Under the pieces are notes generated by a model. The model saw only the letters and a program-made list of their open reading frames with translations, was not told the DNA's origin and ran no database searches. From Pseudorhodoplanes sp. (lineage in GTDB: Bacteria; Pseudomonadota; Alphaproteobacteria; Rhizobiales; Xanthobacteraceae): DNA of 57,179 bases. Location: contig JALHOD010000022.1 in NCBI GenBank assembly GCA_022843165.1, positions 1-57,179 of the forward strand. The letters are read 5' to 3'. Below, piece by piece: positions 24,298-32,324 of the stretch (within the stretch, counting starts at the first letter, position 1; each line of letters starts with the position of its first letter). The position numbers and the translations under genes are program-made.

Positions 24298-24561
24298 TCA
24301 CCCCGTCTTCAGTTTGCGCGCCTTGCGCAGATCCGCGTTGATCCGCGTCTGCCATCCCTCTCCGGTCTTGCGGTAGGCGGCGAGCACATCGGCGTCGAGC
24401 CGCAGTTTCACGGCCTGTTTCGGATTGTCCAGCGGCGGACGGCCGCGACGAACGACCTTGCTGCCTTTCCGAATTTCGGCGCGGTCGAAGAACGCGTCGG
24501 TCAGCGCCGGCGCGTCATCGGGATCAACCCATGCGGAGCCAGATTTTTTCTTCCTTTGCAT
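24298..24561 (-). CDS. BrnA-like antitoxin without its toxin
   Basis: An 87-residue protein. The N-terminal part is Lys-rich with acidic WVDPDDAPALTDAFFDRAE; the C-terminal half, KQAVKLRLDADVLAAYRKTGEGWQTRINADLRKA, is the ribbon-helix-helix DNA-binding segment of BrnA antitoxins. In brnTA operons the BrnT toxin gene lies directly upstream and usually overlaps. Here the upstream side (24562-24760) holds only repeat elements and no frame for BrnT. It therefore looks like a solitary antitoxin or free-standing regulator. Confidence 0.78.
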   Translation of the reverse strand: MQRKKKSGSAWVDPDDAPALTDAFFDRAEIRKGSKVVRRGRPPLDNPKQAVKLRLDADVLAAYRKTGEGWQTRINADLRKARKLKTG

Positions 24562-24570
24562 GACATCAAG

Positions 24571-24659
24571 CGTAGCCCGGTTGGAGCAAAGCGCAATCCG
24601 GGTTTGGCGGGTCATCACGGTTTGCACGCCGCATTTCGCTTCGCTTTATGCGGGCTACA
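24571..24659. repeat. REP-like element with GTAGCCCG ends
   Basis: GTAGCCCG (24572-24579) and CGGGCTAC (24651-24658) are exact inverted ends. GCAATCCGGG and related GC-rich blocks lie within. It begins ten bases upstream of the BrnA-like start codon and fills the place where BrnT would be expected. Confidence 0.7.
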
Positions 24660-24670
24660 CCCTCTCCCCC

Positions 24671-24755
24671 TGTCATGCCCCGCGAAAGCGGGGCATCCCG
24701 TAAACACAAAAATCGCTTGTGATTACTGGATCGCCCGCCTGCGCGGGCGATGACA
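24671..24755. repeat. Two-hairpin palindromic element
   Basis: TGTCAT/ATGACA ends (24671-24676, 24750-24755) enclose two hairpins: ATGCCCCGC-GAAA-GCGGGGCAT (24675-24696) and ATCGCCCGC-CTGC-GCGGGCGAT (24730-24751). The first has a 9-bp stem with a GNRA loop. This is a dispersed repeat type of Bradyrhizobium relatives. Confidence 0.78.
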
Positions 24756-25053
24756 GCTACAGGCGCCGAAAACAATTCGATCCCATTCCTCTTGACTTAA
24801 TTCCTATATGACTATATACCTACTCCCGTCCCGTTCGACGAGGGGCGTCAACCGGTGACGCCGTTTGACGGAGCGGGATGCGGCGCCCTGCGCGCGCGGC
24901 CTCGTCAGCCACGCTCCCGGGTGGCCCCGGGGCTCCGCCCTACGGGCACTACGACCCGTGCGCGAGGAGCTCGCTGGAGCGGTGCAGGCGCAAATGCCCG
25001 CATACGTAAGCGCGGCCCGGGGTTAGGGGATCAAGGCCCAGCGCCTCCCCTCA

Positions 25054-25167
25054 GAACGCCGCGGCGGAGCGCCGCGAGGCGAGCGCGCTGCGTCAATGCG
25101 CGCGCCGCGTCGCAAGGCGCGGAACTGGCTGACGCGCCTCGCGGCGCTCCGCCACCCCTCGGCGTTC
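25054..25167. repeat. Large GC-rich inverted repeat
   Basis: Perfect 18-base arms lie at 25064-25081 and 25135-25152 (core GGAGCGCCGCGAGG/CCTCGCGGCGCTCC). Outer arms GAACGCCG (25054-25061) and CGGCGTTC (25160-25167) extend the symmetry. Confidence 0.8.
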
Positions 25168-25323
25168 GGGCCGGGGGACAGACCAGGCAAAACCCGGGCG
25201 CGGACGCGCCGCGGGACGAAAAAACATGGCCGGCGTTCAGGTTAACGCGGCGGAGACCTTGTTTATGGCAGGCTTTCGGGCAGAGTGCGGCGCGGCATGT
25301 GCAGGTAGCGTAGGCGTGGACGT

Positions 25324-26421
25324 ATGACGGCGTTGTTCGGAATTCCGCCAGAGATGCTGGTGCTGCCGCTGATGTATGCGGCCATCGGCTTCCTGTTCGC
25401 CGCCCTGCTCGCGCTCGCGCTGTCGCCGGCCGTGCATCGCCGCGCCGAGCGCCTCACCCGGCGCAATCTGGCCGAGAAGGTTCCCGCCTCCGTTCTGGAA
25501 CTGCGCGCCGCCAAGGACGCCATCCGCGCCGAGCACGCCATGGCCGCGCGCGAACTCGAACTCGGCCTCGACAAGTTGCGCGAGAAGCACGCCGCGCAGA
25601 GCGGCGAGCTCGGCCGCAAGACCGAGGCGCTGCATCGCCTGCAGATCGCCTTCGCGGAAAAAACCGCCGCGCTCGCCGCCCTGCAAGGGCAGGCCGCCGG
25701 ACGGGATCTCGCCGGAGACGATCTGCGCGGAGAGCTCAGCCTCGCGCGGTTCGAGGCCAATGCCAGCCGCGCGGCGTTGCAGGAGGCCGAACAGGCGATC
25801 CGCGCCCTGCAGGGCGACATCGCCGAACTCACCGCGGCGGTGGAAAGCCGTTCGCGCCTGATCGACCGCCAGCAGCACGACATCATGGCGCTCACCGCGC
25901 AGATCGACCGGATCAGCAACGAGCCGCCGGTGCTGGCGCCGGTGCTCGCGCAGGCGGCGATGACAAAGCCAATCACACAGCAATATGAAATGCGTCAGGA
26001 CATGCGCAGCGACCTGCGCGCGCCGCTTTCGCCCGCAGCGCCTGCGATCGCAGCCGCCGCCAAGACCGCGCCGTCCGCCCCGAACGCGCCCGGCATCGTC
26101 TCGTTCCAGGCGCGGCTGGCCGCCATCCGCGACGACAAGCCGTTGCGCGACGTGCGCGCGGCGGCCGCGGCCAAGCCGGCCGTGACGATCGAGCCCGCGC
26201 CGCCGATAGCGCTCGCGCAGCCGGCGCCGGCGCCGGCCAAACCGGTCGCGACGCAAAAGCCCGCACCGCAGCCGCGTCCGGCCGCCGTTTCCGCCGAACC
26301 GGTCCGTCTCGCCACCGACATCCGCTACGACGAGCCGCTCTCCACCGCCGACCTGCTGGAGCTCGGCAAGGCGATGCTGCGGCAATCCGCGGCCGACGGC
26401 CCGCCGCACAAGACGCACTGA
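25324..26421 (+). CDS. Membrane-anchored coiled-coil protein
   Basis: A 365-residue protein. One membrane helix (about 10-35) is followed by a long coiled coil (about 55-200, rich in E, K, A, L heptads) and then a Pro/Ala-rich linker (about 225-330). The last 25 residues (DEPLSTADLLELGKAMLRQ) may form a short helix. I do not recognise a family beyond Rhizobiales hypothetical proteins. It could be an envelope scaffold. The reading frame opens right after the repeat-rich stretch. Confidence 0.6.
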   Translation: MTALFGIPPEMLVLPLMYAAIGFLFAALLALALSPAVHRRAERLTRRNLAEKVPASVLELRAAKDAIRAEHAMAARELELGLDKLREKHAAQSGELGRKTEALHRLQIAFAEKTAALAALQGQAAGRDLAGDDLRGELSLARFEANASRAALQEAEQAIRALQGDIAELTAAVESRSRLIDRQQHDIMALTAQIDRISNEPPVLAPVLAQAAMTKPITQQYEMRQDMRSDLRAPLSPAAPAIAAAAKTAPSAPNAPGIVSFQARLAAIRDDKPLRDVRAAAAAKPAVTIEPAPPIALAQPAPAPAKPVATQKPAPQPRPAAVSAEPVRLATDIRYDEPLSTADLLELGKAMLRQSAADGPPHKTH

Positions 26422-26446
26422 GCGCGCGTCTGCGCGGCGGACGCGA

Positions 26447-27112
26447 TCAGTTGACCGCGAAGCAATAGAGCAGCCCGTCGCCGCCGGTGGAGCGCAGATC
26501 GGCCTGCGCGCAGCCGCCGCCCGGCCCGCGCGAGGGATGCGACGAGTTCCATGACCGCGACGGTTCGTCGTCGCGCAGCCCAACGCGGTCGTGATGGCCG
26601 ACCATGGCGGCCCCCTCGCCGCTCTTGGTCCAGTTCCCGCAGGTGCGGTCCTCGCTGCCAGCGAACGCCGTGCCGTCCGGCTGCGAGCCGGTCAGGATGT
26701 CATGACGGTTCGGCTGGTCACCGCGGCCGCTGATCACCTCGCCTTTCTCGTCGAGCGCGGTCTGCTTGGTCAGATTGTTGGTGCCGTGCAGATCGGCCAC
26801 GTCCTTGGCGATCACAACGCCCTTGGCGTTCTGCCAGGGCCCCTTGCCGATGCGGTCGCGCGCATTCACCGCGCCCGCGCCCTGGGTTGAAAGATAGGCC
26901 CGCCAGGTCTTGCCGCCCGCGCCGGCCGCCTGCGCCAGCGCCTGGCAATGCTTGTCGGCGCCGTCCAGCCCGCCGAGATCGGCGCCCTTTCCGGGTCCGG
27001 CGCTGGTGATGAAGAAGCTCATGGCATTCTGCTGGGCTTGCGCCGCGCCGACGGGAACCAGGCAGCCCAAGGCTGCCAGTGCGAGGCCCGCGATCCGGGT
27101 TCCGGTTGTCAT
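26447..27112 (-). CDS. Secreted lectin-like protein
   Basis: A 221-residue secreted protein. The signal peptide covers residues 1-26 (ends AQA). The mature part has features of a bacterial family annotated as lectin-like: SFFITSAGPGKGADLGGLDGADKHCQALA, then WRAYLSTQG, NARDRIGKGPWQNAKG, DILTGSQPDG, CGNWTKSGEG, and a C-terminal GGDGLLYCFAVN. Several cysteines suggest disulfides. The fold resembles C-type-lectin/endostatin domains; ligand and role are unknown. Confidence 0.7.
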   Translation of the reverse strand: MTTGTRIAGLALAALGCLVPVGAAQAQQNAMSFFITSAGPGKGADLGGLDGADKHCQALAQAAGAGGKTWRAYLSTQGAGAVNARDRIGKGPWQNAKGVVIAKDVADLHGTNNLTKQTALDEKGEVISGRGDQPNRHDILTGSQPDGTAFAGSEDRTCGNWTKSGEGAAMVGHHDRVGLRDDEPSRSWNSSHPSRGPGGGCAQADLRSTGGDGLLYCFAVN

Positions 27113-27258
27113 GGTGTTTCCTCCGGTTGGTTGACTTCAGGCAGACCAACACCGCACAGGGACTATTCATCCGCCCGTTCGGAGGGCTGGCCTTCAACCG
27201 GACGAATCAGGCAGATGAACCTGTCGTCCCTGTAACATCGTCGTAGCGCCCCACCCGC

Positions 27259-27756
27259 ATGCCAAAATATCCCTTCCGCGTCGGACGCGCCCGCACCGGG
27301 CTCGGCCTGTTCGCCACCGAGCCGATCAAGAAGCGCGCCTTCATCGTCGAATATAAAGGCCCGCGGATGAGCAACGAGAAGGCGGACAAGCTCGAAGCGC
27401 GCGGCTCGAAATACATGTACCAGATCAACAGCAAGTGGACGATCGACGGCTCCAGCCGCAAGAATATCGCGCGCTATGCCAACCATTCCTGCCGCCCGAA
27501 TGCCGAATCCGACACGGTGCGGGGCCGGGTGATCATCCGCGCCATCAAGAACATCAAGCCGGGCGACGAGATCGTCTACGATTACGGCGACGATTATTTC
27601 AAATACGTGATCACCCCGAGCCGCTGCAAATGCGACAAGTGCCGGGGCAAGCGTGCCGCCGCCCAGCGCGAGGCGCGGCTGAAGGCCAAGCGGCGGGCGA
27701 CGCGCGCGAAAAATGCCGCCCGCAAGGCCCGCGCCGCCCGCAAGAAGCGGCGCTGA
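27259..27756 (+). CDS. SET-domain protein with a basic tail
   Basis: A 165-residue protein with a complete SET domain: GRARTGLGLFA at the start, RYANHSCRPNAE for the pseudoknot, DEIVYDYGDDY and a post-SET CKCDKC. These are the S-adenosylmethionine and lysine-binding motifs of protein lysine methyltransferases. The last 35 residues are almost only Lys, Arg and Ala, like bacterial histone-type tails, and could bind DNA or be self-modified. Target unknown; DNA-binding proteins are the best guess. Confidence 0.88.
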   Translation: MPKYPFRVGRARTGLGLFATEPIKKRAFIVEYKGPRMSNEKADKLEARGSKYMYQINSKWTIDGSSRKNIARYANHSCRPNAESDTVRGRVIIRAIKNIKPGDEIVYDYGDDYFKYVITPSRCKCDKCRGKRAAAQREARLKAKRRATRAKNAARKARAARKKRR

Positions 27757-27878
27757 CCCACCTTCCCTTCGGCAGGCCGAATAGATAGAACGCCCCCGGG
27801 GGACCTCTCTCACACTGCCTCTCCGCATCATCCGAGGCCGCGCGGCGGACCACGCGCAGCCGCATCGATTTCCGCGCC

Positions 27879-30092
27879 GTGCCGCATCCCTGGCTGTCGC
27901 ATCTACGCAATGACATTGCGGGCGGACTCGTGTCCGCCGCGGTCGCCATCCCGCTGGCGATGGGCTTCGGCATGTTCGCCTTCATCGCGCTCGGCGACGA
28001 ATATTTCGCCGACGGCGCGCGCGCGGGACTGATCTCGGCGCTGGTTGCCGGCATCGCGCTGGTCCTGATGGGCGACCGAACGGCGAACATGTATGCGCCG
28101 CGCGTCACCACCACCTTTTTTCTCGGCGCCCTGCTCTATCAGCTGATCCATTCGGACGCGGAATTCATCCGCTCCGGAAGTTTCTCGCTCACGCTGCTGG
28201 TGTTCTTCTCGATCATCCTGCTGGGGGGCGTGTTCCAGTTCCTGTTCGGACTGACAAAATTCGGAACCCTGATCCGCTACACGCCGCATCCGGTGATGGC
28301 CGGTTTCCAGAACATGGCGGCCTTGCTTCTGTTTCTGGTGCAACTGGGGAATGTCTGCGGCTTCGACACGAATATCGCGTTCACCGCCTTGCCGGCGCAT
28401 CTCAGCGAGATCAGGCCGCTCAGCCTACTGGTCGCCGCCGTGACCTTCCTTACCATGTGGCAGGCGCGCGCGTTCCTCCCCAAGGTGCCGCCATTGCTCA
28501 CGGCGCTGATCGTCGGCACGGCACTCTATTACGCGCTGATCGCACTTGGGCTGCGGCCCTATCTCGGACCGGTCATCGGCACATCGAGCGCCCCGATCAC
28601 GCCGATGCCGGTCAGCAATCTCACCGATCTGACCCATAGCGGCAAATTCTCGGAGATCGTCCCGACCATCCTGACCGGCGCGGTCGCCCTGGCCATCATT
28701 GCCTCCATCGACGCCCTGCTGTGCGCCAAGCTGGTCACCCCGCCCGGCGGCGAGAAAATCGACGGCAACCGCCTGCTGATGCGGCTGGGAATCGGGAATG
28801 CGCTGTCGGCGTGTTTCGGCGGCATCACCAATGGCCTCAATATCGGCGCCAGCTTGGTGAACCGGTCCATCGGCGCGCGCACGCCGATGTCGGTGCTGGT
28901 CAACATCGCAGTACTTCTGCTCGCGATCCTGGCGCTGTTCCCGATCGTGACGCACATGCCGCGCGCCGTGCTATCGGCCGCCATCATGGTCGTCGCCGTC
29001 CAGCATTTCGACGCCTGGACGCTCCAGCTGGTCAGGCGCGCCGTCAGCGGCGCCACGCGCAATCGCGGCCTGATCGTCCTGGAATTGCTGGTGGTGATCA
29101 TCGTCGCGGTCCTGTCGATCGCCGTGAACATCGTGGCCGCTGTCTTCCTGGGGGTGATCATCGCGGTGCTGCTGTTCGTCCTGCGCATGAGCCGCTCCAA
29201 CATCCGGCGGCAATATCGCTGCGATGCCATCCGCTCGCGCAAGGCGCGCAGCCGCGACGAAGCCGCGTTCCTGGAACGGCGGGGCGGCACGACCCTGGTC
29301 ATGGAATTGCAGGGGCCGCTGTTTTTCGGAAGCGCCGAAAAACTCTCGAACGAGATCGATGCGGCGCTGCAACGGGAAACACGCTGCCTCGTCCTCGACC
29401 TGCGGCGGGTGACGGAGATCGATTCCACGGCGGCGCGCATTATTCTCGACATCCAGGCCGCGCTCGACAAGCGGCAGCAGACCCTCTCCCTCGCGATCGC
29501 CAGAAACAGCGACAGCGCCCATCAACTCGGGGAATTCGGCATACTTGACGGAGACAGTCTGGGGCAGACCTTTGAAGATGTGGACCGCGCCATCGAGCGT
29601 GCGGAAGACGACCTGCTCAGGATGGAGTTCCAGGGCCACATCCCGGACCAGGAAATTCCGCTTGACGATGTCGCGATCTTTGCCAATTTCGACGGCGGCG
29701 AAATCGCCGCCATCTCGCAATACATGTCCCGCCGCGAGCATGGCGCCGGCAGCACGATCTTCCGGCAGGGCGATCCGGGACGGGAGCTGTTCATGATCAC
29801 ACGGGGAACCGCCAGCGCCTATCTCGAGCAGGACCATGGCGGCCATATTCGTCTGGTCACCTTCGCGCCGGGAACGATTTTCGGCGAGCTCGCTATTCTG
29901 GATGGCGCGCCGCGTTCGGCGACCATCGTCGCCGATACCCGCCTTGTGTCCTATATCCTGAGCGCGGATGCATTCGTGGCACTGTCGCAGGCGCACCCGC
30001 CCATCGCCATCAAGCTGCTGGCGAGCCTCGGGCGCGAACTGAGCGCGCGACTGCGGCAAGCCAACCGGACGATCCATCAGCTCGAGAGCTGA
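27879..30092 (+). CDS. SulP anion transporter fused to STAS and cyclic-nucleotide-binding domains
   Basis: A 737-residue three-part protein. The SulP membrane domain (about 1-435) shows GGLVSAAVAIPLAMGFGMFAF and FGGITNGLNIGASLVNRSIGARTP. The STAS domain (about 465-575) has the DST motif (LRRVTEIDSTAARI). The C-terminal cNMP-binding domain (about 600-725) has a full phosphate-binding cassette, FGELAILDGAPRSATI. SulP proteins take up sulfate, bicarbonate or C4-dicarboxylates. The fusion suggests direct control by cAMP or cGMP. The start is a GTG with no clear Shine-Dalgarno; no ATG lies before the first helix. Confidence 0.9.
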   Translation: MPHPWLSHLRNDIAGGLVSAAVAIPLAMGFGMFAFIALGDEYFADGARAGLISALVAGIALVLMGDRTANMYAPRVTTTFFLGALLYQLIHSDAEFIRSGSFSLTLLVFFSIILLGGVFQFLFGLTKFGTLIRYTPHPVMAGFQNMAALLLFLVQLGNVCGFDTNIAFTALPAHLSEIRPLSLLVAAVTFLTMWQARAFLPKVPPLLTALIVGTALYYALIALGLRPYLGPVIGTSSAPITPMPVSNLTDLTHSGKFSEIVPTILTGAVALAIIASIDALLCAKLVTPPGGEKIDGNRLLMRLGIGNALSACFGGITNGLNIGASLVNRSIGARTPMSVLVNIAVLLLAILALFPIVTHMPRAVLSAAIMVVAVQHFDAWTLQLVRRAVSGATRNRGLIVLELLVVIIVAVLSIAVNIVAAVFLGVIIAVLLFVLRMSRSNIRRQYRCDAIRSRKARSRDEAAFLERRGGTTLVMELQGPLFFGSAEKLSNEIDAALQRETRCLVLDLRRVTEIDSTAARIILDIQAALDKRQQTLSLAIARNSDSAHQLGEFGILDGDSLGQTFEDVDRAIERAEDDLLRMEFQGHIPDQEIPLDDVAIFANFDGGEIAAISQYMSRREHGAGSTIFRQGDPGRELFMITRGTASAYLEQDHGGHIRLVTFAPGTIFGELAILDGAPRSATIVADTRLVSYILSADAFVALSQAHPPIAIKLLASLGRELSARLRQANRTIHQLES

Positions 30093-30099
30093 ACGGCCG

Positions 30100-31137
30100 T
30101 CACTGCGACATGTATCTAACTGCCGCCGACGTGGCCGCGCCGCCCAGCACGCATGGCAGGCCCATGGCCACCTGCCCCGTGACGGCCGCCGCGACACAGC
30201 CAAGTCCGATCGCGCCCTCCCCGATTTTGCCCCATGTGGCCATCTCGCGTTTGGAGCCGGGGCCATAGCGCTTGAGGTTTTCCAGCGAGCCCAGCGCTTC
30301 CTTGCGAAGGCGCGCGGTATCGGCGATGTCGGCGGAGTCGATCACGTCTTTCAGGATCGGCGCCGTTGCCTTGTCCTGATGCCGGGACACGCGCTTGAGC
30401 ATGGCGAGCAATGTATCATCGCGTGACGCGTTGCGGGCGAGCGTGAACTTCGCCATCGCGCCCAGCATCAGCTTTTCGACATTGTCCTTTTCCGTGGACC
30501 ACGGCAGCATCGCCACGATCCGCAGGACCGGGCCGTAGCCGCCGGTGGCAAAATAATATCCCCAGAAGGTATCGAGCAATTCAGGGCTCACATCGAGCGC
30601 CCAGTTTTTCGTTCTTTCATGCGGGTTGTCGCGTGAGAAGTGACGCCGCAATTTATCCAGCGTGGTCGGGTCTTTATCCGGCGCCAGATCGAACAGACTG
30701 GGCAGCGCACCGGTCACATATTTTTCAATCATGGCCTTGCGCGACGGCAGCAGATCGGCAAATTCCTGCAGCAGGATCTTCCAGTCAGGCAATCCCGAAT
30801 AGGCCACCGCGCGAACGATCAGCCACTGGTCCTCGCCCGGCAGCGGCAGCATTTTTTCCAGCAGGGGCGCAGCCTTGTCCGGGTTGGCGCCGAGCACACC
30901 GGCGATGAAGCCGACATAGACGCCCGCCGTTTCGGGATCGCGCAAGGCGCCGGCCTGCGAGAGCGCCCTCACGGCCGCCGGCAAGGCACCGGGGTCGGGT
31001 TTGGCGCGATAGGTATTGATCCAGGCAAGAATGACTTCCGGCGTAGACAGCACATTGCCGCGGGTCGGCGCCGCCTGCGCCGGCCCTGCGCCCAGCCACA
31101 GCGTCCCGGCCGCAAACAAAACCTTCAGCACGCGCAT
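30100..31137 (-). CDS. Secreted helical-repeat protein of unknown function
   Basis: A 345-residue protein. The signal peptide covers residues 1-22 (AQAAPT). The body is helical with repeat-like segments (ALRDPETAGVYVGFIAGVLGANPDKA, DNVEKLMLGAMAKFTLARNASRDD), reminiscent of HEAT/TPR-type packing. A hydrophobic Gly/Ala-rich tail (about 310-340) may insert in membrane. The ATG at 31137 has GGGAGGGG. I do not recognise the family. Confidence 0.65.
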   Translation of the reverse strand: MRVLKVLFAAGTLWLGAGPAQAAPTRGNVLSTPEVILAWINTYRAKPDPGALPAAVRALSQAGALRDPETAGVYVGFIAGVLGANPDKAAPLLEKMLPLPGEDQWLIVRAVAYSGLPDWKILLQEFADLLPSRKAMIEKYVTGALPSLFDLAPDKDPTTLDKLRRHFSRDNPHERTKNWALDVSPELLDTFWGYYFATGGYGPVLRIVAMLPWSTEKDNVEKLMLGAMAKFTLARNASRDDTLLAMLKRVSRHQDKATAPILKDVIDSADIADTARLRKEALGSLENLKRYGPGSKREMATWGKIGEGAIGLGCVAAAVTGQVAMGLPCVLGGAATSAAVRYMSQ

Positions 31138-31277
31138 GATCCCCTCCCGCACACCATAAGCGGTATCAGAGGAGCAGAAGGCCGGGACCTTTTCGTGTCG
31201 GGGACGCGGCAAATATCACGCGTCAAGCCGCGATTTCGCCGCAAGCGTTACCGCGCAGTTGCGTGAATTTCCCAAGG

Positions 31278-31691
31278 CTATCCGGCCGGCGCGACCGCAT
31301 ATTGCTCGTCGGTGACGTGTTCGAGCCAGTCGACATGCTTGCCGTCCTGCGCCTCCTGCACGGCGACATGCACCATCGCGGCCTTGGGCGATGCGCCATG
31401 CCAATGCTTCTCGCCGGGCGGAATCCACACCACGTCACCGGCCCGGATCACACGCACCGGCCCGCCCCAGGTCTGCACATGCCCAAGTCCCGACAAGACA
31501 TACAGCGTCTGCCCCAGCGGATGGGTATGCCACGCCGTCCGCGCGCCGGGCTCGAAGGTCACACGCGCCGACCGGACGCGCGCCGGCGCCGGCGCTTCGA
31601 TGATCGGATCCTGCCAGACCGTGCCGCAGAAGGCATCCGCCCCCATGCGCCGTGAAGGCCGGGAGCCGCACGCAAGAATATCCATTGCCAA
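31278..31691 (-). CDS. Cupin-domain protein (ChrR/QuercetinaseD-like)
   Basis: A 137-residue single-domain cupin. The two cupin motifs are visible: TAWHTHPLGQTLYVLSGLG (with the His-x-His-x4-Gln metal-binding set) and GDVVWIPPGEKHWHG. The proteins of this group are often called 'cupin, carboxymuconolactone decarboxylase-associated' or similar; function cannot be fixed here. Start at 31691, or at 31685 two codons later. Confidence 0.85.
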   Translation of the reverse strand: MAMDILACGSRPSRRMGADAFCGTVWQDPIIEAPAPARVRSARVTFEPGARTAWHTHPLGQTLYVLSGLGHVQTWGGPVRVIRAGDVVWIPPGEKHWHGASPKAAMVHVAVQEAQDGKHVDWLEHVTDEQYAVAPAG

Positions 31692-31828
31692 ACCCTTGTT
31701 CTGTGTCGTCGACCGGAAGCGTCGTGTCGGCCGCGAATTTGGCGCTCATTCGGGAATTGAATCAAGCCGTTGACAACATGAAAGGCACCGGTCGCACGAC
31801 CGGCATACGAAACGAAATCGAGTTCCAC

Positions 31829-32125
31829 CTACTCTCCGTCGGACAAACGATAGGCCGATCCGGTCGTGGACATCACATCCGCCGCGTTGCGATCCCATGC
31901 GAGAAACGGCGAAAGTTCCGGGTTGTTCGTGGCAATCACGGGATTGTCGCTGGTCTCGTTTCTGCTGTCGGCGGCATCACTGTCGACAAAAACATGTCTT
32001 CCCGAATTATAGATCACATTTTCCGTGATGTCGCGGTTGCTCCACGGATATTGGGCGACGGCGGGCGAGATCAGACTGCACCACATGGCAAATCCGGCAA
32101 TCAGACGGCACGCGAACACGGGCAT
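31829..32125 (-). CDS. Small secreted protein
   Basis: A 98-residue secreted protein. A signal peptide (MPVFACRLIAGFAMWCSLIS..AVA) ends near residue 24; the mature part is hydrophilic (QYPWSNRDITENVIYNSGRHVFVDS). The ATG at 32125 has GGAGG six bases upstream, which decides the start. Family unknown. Confidence 0.6.
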   Translation of the reverse strand: MPVFACRLIAGFAMWCSLISPAVAQYPWSNRDITENVIYNSGRHVFVDSDAADSRNETSDNPVIATNNPELSPFLAWDRNAADVMSTTGSAYRLSDGE

Positions 32126-32265
32126 GGCGGCCTCCATTTTTCGCACTATGCGGAGAGGCTTCTCACCAATTCGCTTCCGGCGGCGGCGGCATTCGCGTCG
32201 ATCCAGCCGCGAATTCGCTTCGATATTGTGCCAGAGTAATTCGGCAATGCCCGCATCAAATAAAA

Positions 32266-32290
32266 AAAGCCCGGCGAAATACCGGGCTTT
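32266..32290. terminator. Bidirectional terminator after the Tim44-like gene
   Basis: Perfect 9-bp stem AAAGCCCGG (32266-32274) and CCGGGCTTT (32282-32290) with a 7-base loop. The minus-strand transcript ends in a run of seven U, ideal for the Tim44-like gene that stops at 32325. Confidence 0.9.
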
Positions 32291-32324
32291 CTTTAATTCA
32301 AGTTGTGTCGGGATAGATCGCCGA

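Larger units (their letters stand above)
24562..25323. other. Repeat-rich gene-free stretch
   Basis: This stretch of about 760 bases has no convincing gene. It contains the two palindromic elements at 24571-24755, then an AT-rich segment (24780-24830) that switches sharply to extremely GC-rich sequence, and a large inverted repeat at 25054-25167. A 152-codon frame (24855-25313) crosses the inverted repeat and has an Arg/Ala/Gly composition typical of chance frames. Confidence 0.6.

Noticed and set aside
24855-25313. A 152-codon frame in the repeat-rich stretch
   Set aside because: Arg/Ala/Gly/Pro chance composition and it crosses a large inverted repeat.
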